DNA of 12,477 bases, taken from the NCBI GenBank assembly GCA_903853185.1, contig CAINSX010000060.1, positions 1 through 12,477 of the forward strand, in the 5' to 3' direction. Positions 7,807 through 12,003 of the stretch are shown one piece after another (positions within the stretch are counted from its first letter, which is position 1; the number at the start of each line of letters is the position of its first letter). The DNA comes from an uncultured Opitutia bacterium. GTDB taxonomy: Bacteria; Verrucomicrobiota; Verrucomicrobiia; Opitutales; UBA953. Both the position numbers and the translations under genes were made by a program. The notes under the pieces are model-generated. The model saw only the letters and a program-made list of their open reading frames with translations, did not search any database and was not told where the DNA came from.

Positions 7807-7860
7807 GTAGGGCCGACCATCCTTGGTCGGCCGCGGCCAGGCAGGGATGCTTGGCCCTAC
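7807..7860 (-). repeat. 54-base two-armed palindrome C, copy 1 (inverted orientation)
   Basis: It is bounded by GTAGGGCC and GGCCCTAC. Inside are two hairpins: GGCCGACC / GGTCGGCC and GGCCAGGC / GCTTGGCC. Its reverse complement matches the copy at 11665-11718 at 53 of 54 positions; the one change turns an A-T pair into a G-T wobble. It could fold as a three-way junction or cruciform. No gene is credible here. Confidence 0.9.
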
Positions 7861-7870
7861 CATCGATATA

Positions 7871-7904
7871 GGAACTCAAAGGGAAACCGGATAATTGGCT
7901 GGGG
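7871..7904 (-). repeat. Module D, copy 1 (minus)
   Basis: Read on the minus strand it gives CCCCAGCCAATTATCCGG, TTTCCCTTTGAGTTCC, directly followed by palindrome C. The order D then C is the same at 10592-10698 on the plus strand. Confidence 0.7.
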
Positions 7905-7923
7905 ATATAATGTCCGAAGCATC

Positions 7924-7950
7924 TATCCCGGTTTCCGGTCTCCCTTTGCT
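7924..7950 (+). repeat. Module D, plus-strand partial copy
   Basis: TATCCCGGTTTCCGGTCTCC then CTTTGCT. It lies back to back with the minus-strand copy at 7871-7904 and is nearest to the form at 10606-10627. Confidence 0.55.
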
Positions 7951-7961
7951 CGCTGCCTCTG

Positions 7962-8010
7962 CTTCGCAGCATGCCAGCGTGCCAGCATATCCCCTCGCGG
8001 CTTCTCCGCG
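7962..8010 (+). repeat. Linker-E repeat downstream of the tRNA gene
   Basis: CTTCGCAGCATGCCAGCGTG, then CCAGCATATCCCCTCGCGG and a CCGCG arm. On the minus strand this would be the 3' region of the tRNA-Trp transcript, the position these copies have relative to other genes. A GGCGA / TCGCC hairpin follows at about 8022-8033. No T-rich tail makes it a convincing terminator for the tRNA. Confidence 0.6.
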
Positions 8011-8054
8011 ATGGCCATCGCGGCGATTTCGCCACCGGATCCCAACTCTTAAAT

Positions 8055-8128
8055 TGGCAGGGAAGGATGGAGTCGAACCATCGCCAGCGGATTTGGAGAC
8101 CGCTGTGCTACCGTAACACTTCTTCCCC
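8055..8128 (-). tRNA. tRNA-Trp (anticodon CCA)
   Basis: The minus strand folds as a 74-base cloverleaf: acceptor GGGGAAG / CTTCCCT (G1-U72 wobble), D arm GTGT / GCAC with loop TACGGTA, anticodon arm GCGGT / TCCGC with loop CTCCAAA (anticodon CCA), variable loop TGGC, T arm GATGG / CCATC with loop TTCGACT, discriminator G, and encoded CCA. Three oddities: position 8 is A and position 14 is T, the reverse of the usual U8-A14 tertiary pair; positions 31 and 39 are T and T, so the last anticodon-stem pair is lost; and A15 faces C48. It could be a working divergent tRNA or one starting to decay. In many bacteria tRNA-Trp lies near secE-nusG; here it is isolated. Confidence 0.85.
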
Positions 8129-8137
8129 GTGAGCGGA

Positions 8138-8166
8138 CACTAAGAGAGCCGGTTTGCCGGAAGCAA
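8138..8166 (-). promoter_or_regulatory. Possible promoter of the tRNA-Trp gene
   Basis: On the minus strand TTGCTT (8161-8166) is a fair -35 box and, 17 bases on, TTAGTG (8138-8143) is a weak -10 box. The latter ends 9 bases before the tRNA 5' end, which would give a very short leader. Spacing is good, the -10 match poor. Confidence 0.35.
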
Positions 8167-8170
8167 TCAG

Positions 8171-8203
8171 AAGAGGGCGCCTCCGGGGGCTCTTTTTGTT
8201 GGG
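8171..8203 (+). repeat. Degenerate copy of the terminator module
   Basis: AGAGGGCGCCTCCGGGGGCT followed by CTTTTTGTTGGG resembles the terminators at 4609 and 9508, but the second arm has lost pairing; only AAGAG / CTCTT still pairs. No plus-strand gene ends nearby, so it looks like an orphan relic. A 7-bp hairpin, CGGCGAT-TGCC-ATCGCCG, follows at 8208-8225. Confidence 0.55.
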
Positions 8204-8297
8204 AGGGCGGCGATTGCCATCGCCGACGCATGTATCGGCCTTCTTAACCTTTGCGTAACCGCCTCAGGAGGGATTGCATCCCCACACCCCGCTGCTG

Positions 8298-9443
8298 ATG
8301 AAGCCTTTCCATGAGACGCATCGGAAGCTCCGAGCTGAACTTGAATCACCCGCCCCGGAACGCGTCTTCGGTTCCGGTTGGGCCAGCGGCGTCCTGGGTA
8401 TCGGGCTGAGCCTCGCCGGACTGCTGCTTGTCATTTCGATGCGCACGCCGGGTCAGTTGCTGACCGCGCCCCAGATCACCCCGTTCCAGGAAAACCAATG
8501 GTTCAAGCTGGGCGTTATCCTCCTGATGGTGGGCGGCTTCGCCGCTTCGGTCGTGAGCCTCGCACTGCGCGAAGCCAAGATCCTCGGTACCACCGGGATC
8601 GTGTTGGCGCTGTCGGCCACGGTCATCGTCCAGTCCGTCGCTACCGCCAACTCGGCCCACCCCTTGCCGATCTTCTTCGGCCTAGACTGGTTCGCAATCA
8701 ACGTGCTGTTCACCGGCTTGATCTTCATCCCCATCGAACGGCTGTGTCCGCAGAAGGAGGACCAATCCATTTTCCGTGACGAATGGCGCGAGGACGTCTT
8801 CTACGTCCTTGTCAGCAGCCTCATGGTGCAGGCCCTGGCCTTCCTTCCGCAAGGCCCCGGGCAATTGGTCGGCAGTCTCTCCCCGCTCGGCGCCGTCCGT
8901 CACTGGATCGGAGGGCTGCCCTTGGTCATCCAGCTCCCGGTCATCATGTTGGCCGCCGACTTTTTCCAATACTGGGCCCACCGCGCCTTCCATCGCATCC
9001 CGTGGCTCTGGAACTTTCACGCCGTCCATCACTCTGCCCAGCGTATGGATTGGATGTCGGGCGCCCGCATGCACTTCCTCGAGATCATCTTGATGCGCTC
9101 CATCACCGCGTTGCCGGTGCTGGCCCTCGGCTTCACGCCCCTGGCCGTCGAGATCTACGTATTGGTAGCGTATGTCTACACCACGTTGATTCACTCCAAT
9201 ATCGGTTGGCGCCTGCCGTATGTCGACCACCTGTTCGTCACGCCGCAGTTCCATCACTGGCATCACGGGTCGGACAAGGAAGCCATCGACGTCAATTTCG
9301 CCATCCACTTCCCATTGTACGACCGGCTCTTCGGCACTTATCACCTGCCGAAAGATCAGTGGCCATCGGGTTACGGCATCGAAGGCCACCCCGTGCCGAA
9401 GGGCTACTGGGCGCAGTTGCTTTATCCATTCCGCCGGAAGTAA
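8298..9443 (+). CDS. Sterol desaturase / fatty acid hydroxylase family membrane protein
   Basis: Members are di-iron membrane enzymes that hydroxylate or desaturate lipids. The three His clusters are present: HRAFH (H228-H232), HAVHH (H241-H245) and HHWHH (H319-H323), plus H260-region HFLE and HSN between them. About 220 residues with several hydrophobic segments come before the first cluster: GVLGIGLSLAGLLLVIS, a second near 'LGVILLMVGGFAASVV', a third near 'GIVLALSATVIVQSV', then 'FAINVLFTGLIFI'. That makes 381 residues, longer than the common 250-300. The start is uncertain. AGGAGGG (8266-8272) is one base from an in-frame TTG at 8274 (too close) and 25 bases from ATG 8298 (too far). I prefer ATG 8298 because it starts a hydrophilic MKPFHETHRKLR segment before the first membrane helix. 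Substrate unknown; hopanoid, sterol or ornithine-lipid-type substrates are all possible. Confidence 0.9.
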   Translation: MKPFHETHRKLRAELESPAPERVFGSGWASGVLGIGLSLAGLLLVISMRTPGQLLTAPQITPFQENQWFKLGVILLMVGGFAASVVSLALREAKILGTTGIVLALSATVIVQSVATANSAHPLPIFFGLDWFAINVLFTGLIFIPIERLCPQKEDQSIFRDEWREDVFYVLVSSLMVQALAFLPQGPGQLVGSLSPLGAVRHWIGGLPLVIQLPVIMLAADFFQYWAHRAFHRIPWLWNFHAVHHSAQRMDWMSGARMHFLEIILMRSITALPVLALGFTPLAVEIYVLVAYVYTTLIHSNIGWRLPYVDHLFVTPQFHHWHHGSDKEAIDVNFAIHFPLYDRLFGTYHLPKDQWPSGYGIEGHPVPKGYWAQLLYPFRRK

Positions 9444-9444
9444 G

Positions 9445-9463
9445 CGCGGCGCGAAGCGCCGCG
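9445..9463 (+). repeat. Stop-codon-anchored hairpin, copy 3
   Basis: Perfect 8-bp stem CGCGGCGC / GCGCCGCG with loop GAA, one base after the TAA of the desaturase gene. Confidence 0.8.
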
Positions 9464-9464
9464 A

Positions 9465-9501
9465 GGGTCACGTGGGCAAGGGGGCACGGTGACACGGGGA
9501 A
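9465..9501 (+). repeat. Linker repeat A, copy 3
   Basis: Same module as 4569-4609 (two changes in 37 bases), then diverging into ATATACG before the terminator. Confidence 0.82.
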
Positions 9502-9507
9502 TATACG

Positions 9508-9534
9508 AGGGCGCCTACGGGCGCCCTTTTTGTT
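9508..9534 (+). terminator. Rho-independent terminator of the desaturase gene
   Basis: Stem AGGGCGCC (9508-9515) / GGCGCCCT (9520-9527), loop TACG, then TTTTT and GTTTGGG. Essentially the same sequence as the metK-ahcY terminator. Confidence 0.87.
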
Positions 9535-9585
9535 TGGGTGAGGTTAGGGGCAGGACTACGTCATGCCCTCCCTCCTTGCCTCTCC

Positions 9586-9617
9586 TGCCCCTATCCCTAT
9601 CCCTACCCCTACCCCTG
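9586..9617 (+). repeat. CCCTAT/CCCTAC hexamer tract before the HEAT gene
   Basis: About five tandem hexamers (CCCTAT twice, CCCTAC twice, then CCCTGATTCG) end 9 bases before ATG 9626. A near twin ending CCCTAATTCG directly abuts the ATG at 12004. It replaces a Shine-Dalgarno region. It could vary in copy number by slippage; its role is unknown. Confidence 0.75.
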
Positions 9618-9625
9618 ATTCGCAC

Positions 9626-10402
9626 ATGATCCGCTCCCTCCTCGCCCTCCTCTTCGCCGCCTCGCTGTTCGCCGCCGAACGTCCGGCGGTCGATCACGTC
9701 GCCTACACGGCTGCGCTGAAGGATTTCCGCAAGGGCGCCGCGAAGTCCATTGAGGCGCTCAAGAAGGCCGACGCTTCCGCCGCCGTGCGTCTCGCCGCGG
9801 TCGATGACATCCGTGAGCGCCTCGTCGATGAGCCGACCTCTCCGCTGACCGGCGAAGTCGCAACACTGCTCGGTTCGACCGACGTCGAGACCGCGAAGCT
9901 CTTGCTCGCCGCGCTCGCCGAAGCGAAGGCCTCCGGCGCCACCGCCCAGGTCGCCGCCCTGGCTTCGAAGGCCGATTCGCCTCTCCGGATCCCGGCCGCG
10001 CTCGCGCTCGCCGAAGTCGGTGGCGCGAAGGCCGTGCCGGTGCTGGCTTCGCTCGCCAAGGACGAAGCCCTCGCCGAGAACATCCAAGACGCGCTCGTGA
10101 AGGTCGCCGGCCCCGGCGTGACGGACGCGTTCGTCGCCGGCATCAGCGATTCGAAGGCCGATATCCCTGCGCGCAACGCGCTCATCAAGGCCGCGGTCGG
10201 CCGTAATCTCCGCTCCGTCGCCGGCGCCCTGTGCGTCGCGATCAAGGAGGAGTCCATGCGCCTCGAATGCCAGAAGGCCCTGCTCAAGCTCGCCCAGCCT
10301 TCCGACCTCGCCGCCCTGCGCGATGCCGAGAAAGCCGTCACGAACGCCACGACCAAAGGCGCCCTCGGCCGCCTGATCAAGAAGCTCGAAGGGGTGAAGT
10401 AA
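9626..10402 (+). CDS. Exported HEAT-repeat protein
   Basis: ATG 9626 begins MIRSLLALLFAASLFAAERP, a standard signal peptide with cleavage after about residue 17. An upstream in-frame ATG (9563) would add a Pro/Ile/Thr-rich leader that is only the translated hexamer tract. The mature protein (258 residues in all) is made of Ala/Leu-rich helical pairs typical of HEAT or armadillo-like repeats, e.g. 'PLRIPAALALAEVGGAKAVP' and 'IPARNALIKAAVGRNLRSVA'. No catalytic motif or heme site is visible. Such repeats usually bind other proteins, and they resemble the central part of the cytochrome at 1480-4548, so it may be a periplasmic partner or scaffold. That role is a guess. The gene ends in a different stop-codon hairpin from its upstream neighbour. 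Confidence 0.85.
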   Translation: MIRSLLALLFAASLFAAERPAVDHVAYTAALKDFRKGAAKSIEALKKADASAAVRLAAVDDIRERLVDEPTSPLTGEVATLLGSTDVETAKLLLAALAEAKASGATAQVAALASKADSPLRIPAALALAEVGGAKAVPVLASLAKDEALAENIQDALVKVAGPGVTDAFVAGISDSKADIPARNALIKAAVGRNLRSVAGALCVAIKEESMRLECQKALLKLAQPSDLAALRDAEKAVTNATTKGALGRLIKKLEGVK

Positions 10403-10403
10403 G

Positions 10404-10420
10404 CGCACGCTACGCGTGCG
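10404..10420 (+). repeat. Stop-codon-anchored hairpin, copy 4
   Basis: Perfect 7-bp stem CGCACGC / GCGTGCG with loop TAC, one base after the TAA of the HEAT gene. The stem sequence differs from copies 1-3 but pairing is complete. There is no T-run, so termination here would depend on something else. Confidence 0.75.
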
Positions 10421-10423
10421 TTG

Positions 10424-10510
10424 GGGTTCTGCTGGCAGGGTGAACCGCTGCGAAGCAAGCGCGGCCGGAGGCCGCGAGGGGACACGCTGGCATGCTGGCA
10501 TGCTGCGAAG
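10424..10510 (-). repeat. Two linker-E copies on the minus strand
   Basis: On the minus strand 10460-10510 reads CTTCGCAGCATGCCAGCATG, CCAGCGTGTCCCC, TCGCGG. It includes a 7-bp hairpin, CGCGGCC-GGA-GGCCGCG (10460-10476). The adjoining 10424-10457 reads GCTTCGCAGCGGTTCACCC, TGCCAGCAGAACCCC, matching the segment at 10742-10771 after the ThuA gene. Seen from the HEAT gene, this is the linker downstream of its stop-codon hairpin, so linker E takes the place linker A has in other spacers. Confidence 0.7.
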
Positions 10511-10568
10511 CCGCAACCCCAATTTCGGATCGTCCGCGGGGCTCCGAATGGCCGATGCCCCGGTGGCC

Positions 10569-10587
10569 GTCACCTGTCACCTGAAAT
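10569..10587 (+). repeat. Short shared word, copy 2 (19 bases)
   Basis: GTCACCTGTCACCTGAAAT, one change from 4813-4831. It precedes module D by a few bases. Confidence 0.6.
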
Positions 10588-10591
10588 GAAT

Positions 10592-10633
10592 CCCCCAGCT
10601 AACTATCCGGTCTCCGGTTTCCCTTTGAGTCCC
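10592..10633 (+). repeat. Module D, copy 2
   Basis: CCCCCAGCTAACTATCCGG, TCTCCGGTTTCCC, TTTGAGTCCC. It runs straight into TGTATCGAGG and palindrome C. The minus-strand copy at 7861-7904 has the same order, including TATCGATGG between D and C. Confidence 0.7.
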
Positions 10634-10643
10634 TGTATCGAGG

Positions 10644-10698
10644 GTGGGCCAAGCATCCCTCCTTGGCCGCACGGCCGACCCAGGATGGTCGGCCCTAC
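10644..10698 (+). repeat. Two-armed palindrome C, copy 2 (diverged)
   Basis: Same plan as 11665-11718 and same orientation, but with one missing A near the left end, two extra bases (AC) between the arms and a few substitutions. The arms GGCCAAGC/CCTTGGCC and GGCCGACC/GGTCGGCC still mostly pair. Confidence 0.85.
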
Positions 10699-10701
10699 CC
10701 C

Positions 10702-10728
10702 AAACAAAAAGGGCGCCCGTAGGCGCCC
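10702..10728 (-). terminator. Rho-independent terminator of the ThuA-like gene
   Basis: On the minus strand: GGGCGCC (10722-10728), loop TACG, GGCGCCC (10711-10717), then TTTTTGTTTGG. The T-run lies only on the minus-strand side, matching the leftward ThuA gene. Confidence 0.85.
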
Positions 10729-10741
10729 ATTCACTCTGCCT

Positions 10742-10790
10742 CGCAGCAGATCACCATGCCAGCAGAACCCCTTGCGGCTTAGCCGCGACG
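10742..10790 (-). repeat. Stop-codon hairpin plus linker E after the ThuA-like gene
   Basis: Minus strand, going away from the stop codon: GCGTC, hairpin GCGGC-TAA-GCCGC (10774-10786), then AAGGGGTTCTGCTGGCATGG and a GCTGCGAGG end. The order is hairpin, linker, terminator, as for the rightward genes. Confidence 0.7.
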
Positions 10791-10791
10791 C

Positions 10792-11574
10792 TTACTTCTT
10801 CAGCGCCCAGAGCAGGCCGCCGTTGAGGTGCTGGATGAATTCGGGCTCGGAGAAGGATTCCTTGGTGTGGCCGAGCGCGGTGTAGAACATGCGGCCCTTG
10901 CCGACGTCCTTGCACCAGGTCATGGGGTGGTGTTCGCCCATCTCCTTGCCCTTGACCGGGTTGTAAGACTTCTCGTCGATCTCGAGGAGGACCTTGTTGT
11001 CCGCGTCGAGATTCTTGAAGCCATACCACTCGTCCTTGCGCTTCCACTCGGCGGACAGATGCAGGTTGGCGGGGTGGTCCTTGACGAGAGGATGGAGCAC
11101 CGCGACCTGCTGGGCGGGATGGCCGTTGAAGAGACCGCCGATCATCTTGGCGAACCATGGCCAGTATTTCTCGGCCGCACCGGCGTCAGAGGCGGCGTGC
11201 ACGCCGACGAACGCGCCCCCGTTTTCCATCCAGACTTGGAAAGCAGCGCGACGGGCCACGGCGGCCTTTTCGGAGGCGGCCTTGGCTTCCTTGGAAGCAT
11301 CCTTGGCGACGACGTCACCCATGACGTCACCGGTGGTGCTCATGAAGGCGACCGCGCGATACTTGGCGAGGTTCTCGGTGGTGAAGACGGCGGCGTCTTC
11401 GGTGATGTCGACCTCGAGGCCGGCGGCCTTGAATTGCTTCGCGAGCAGTTCGTTGCCGAGCGGGATCGAATCCTTGTGGCGGAAGCCGACGGTCTTTGAG
11501 AAGACCAAGGCGCGGTTCGGTTCGGCGGCGAGGGCGACTACCGAAGCGAGGAGGAGAGCGAGGAGGGAGCGCAT
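10792..11574 (-). CDS. Exported ThuA-like domain protein
   Basis: ATG 11574 begins MRSLLALLLASVVALAAEPN, a signal peptide with cleavage near residue 17; an earlier in-frame ATG (11601) adds nine residues translated from repeat sequence. The 260-residue protein is a single ThuA-like (glutamine-amidotransferase-like fold) domain: 'ALVFSKTVGFRH' at the start, MENGGAFVGVHAASD (from 116, with H126), the 'WPWFAKMIGGLFNGHP' segment, EHHPMTWCKDVGKGRMFYTA (from 214), and 'GHTKES' with a terminal 'LNGGLLWALKK'. ThuA proteins are linked to disaccharide and 3-keto-sugar catabolism, and exported versions are common in PVC bacteria beside Gfo/Idh/MocA oxidoreductases and heme-binding proteins, as here. The exact reaction cannot be read from the sequence. 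Gene and terminator are leftward, opposite to both neighbours. Confidence 0.92.
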   Translation of the reverse strand: MRSLLALLLASVVALAAEPNRALVFSKTVGFRHKDSIPLGNELLAKQFKAAGLEVDITEDAAVFTTENLAKYRAVAFMSTTGDVMGDVVAKDASKEAKAASEKAAVARRAAFQVWMENGGAFVGVHAASDAGAAEKYWPWFAKMIGGLFNGHPAQQVAVLHPLVKDHPANLHLSAEWKRKDEWYGFKNLDADNKVLLEIDEKSYNPVKGKEMGEHHPMTWCKDVGKGRMFYTALGHTKESFSEPEFIQHLNGGLLWALKK

Positions 11575-11582
11575 GGTTCTAA

Positions 11583-11653
11583 TTAGGGGGCAAGTGGGCA
11601 CGTGGGCAAGTGGACAAGGGGAGGGAGACAGAGGGGGCCTCTGCTAAGCAGAG
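11583..11653 (-). repeat. ThuA 5' leader made of linker-A-like repeats and a hairpin
   Basis: On the plus strand this reads GGGCACGTGGGCAAGTGG, close to linker A (GGGTCACGTGGGCAAGGGG), with GGGCAAGTGG units around it. On the ThuA strand it is a pyrimidine-rich leader (CTTGCCCACGTGCCCACTTG) just upstream of ATG 11574. Further out is a 6-bp hairpin, CTCTGC-TAA-GCAGAG (11639-11653). The bases before the ATG (TTAGAACC) are not a Shine-Dalgarno. Confidence 0.55.
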
Positions 11654-11664
11654 TCATTTCCTAG

Positions 11665-11718
11665 GTAGGGCCAAGCATCCCTGCTTGGCCGCGGCCGACC
11701 AAGGATGGTCGGCCCTAC
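11665..11718 (+). repeat. 54-base two-armed palindrome C, copy 3
   Basis: Bounded by GTAGGGCC and GGCCCTAC, with inner hairpins GGCCAAGC-ATCCCT-GCTTGGCC and GGCCGACC-AAGGAT-GGTCGGCC, all perfectly paired. It is the cleanest copy. The inverted copy at 7807-7860 differs at one base. Confidence 0.92.
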
Positions 11719-11966
11719 CCATGATAGGTGGAAGCGGTTGGCGGTTGGGAATGAAGTACCCCGGACCTGTACCTGAACCCGAGCACCTGTACCCGATACC
11801 CGATGGCCGAGACCCGGGACCTGAAATTGTGTCCTGCCACCTAACTATCCGGTTTCCCTTTGAGCGCATGCCTTTTCTGGTCCTCTTGCCCTCCGGCCCT
11901 CGTGTCCTCGAAGCCGCTTTCCCTCCTTTCCTCGGAACGTTTCCCTCTATATCTCTGTCTTAAGGC
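11719..11966. repeat. Repeat-rich spacer upstream of the oxidoreductase gene; no gene
   Basis: Holds degenerate ACCTGTACC / ACCCGA words (11766-11830), a module D copy, CTAACTATCCGGTTTCCC plus TTTGAG (11841-11864), then pyrimidine-rich sequence. The open frames crossing it translate repeat words and are not credible. No clear promoter is visible, though one must lie here for the gene at 12004. Confidence 0.55.
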
Positions 11967-12001
11967 TACCCCTACCCCCACCCCTATCCCTACCCCTAAT
12001 T
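11967..12001 (+). repeat. CCCTAC/CCCTAT hexamer tract before the oxidoreductase gene
   Basis: About five tandem hexamers of the CCCTAC / CCCCAC / CCCTAT type, ending CCCCTAATTCG at the ATG (12004). It is nearly the same as the tract at 9586-9617. It occupies the ribosome-binding region, with no purine-rich site. Confidence 0.75.
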
Positions 12002-12003
12002 CG

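Noticed and set aside
10404..10420. Rho-independent terminator right after the HEAT gene
   Set aside because: Good stem but followed by TTGGGGTTCT, not a T-run; kept only as a stop-codon hairpin.
9515..10573. Minus-strand frame (352 codons) opposite the HEAT gene
   Set aside because: Arg/Gly/Glu-rich shadow; the plus strand gives a signal peptide and HEAT repeats.
7807..11718. Insertion sequence or composite transposon
   Set aside because: No transposase or recombinase gene is present between or beside the palindromes, and I could not identify target-site duplications.
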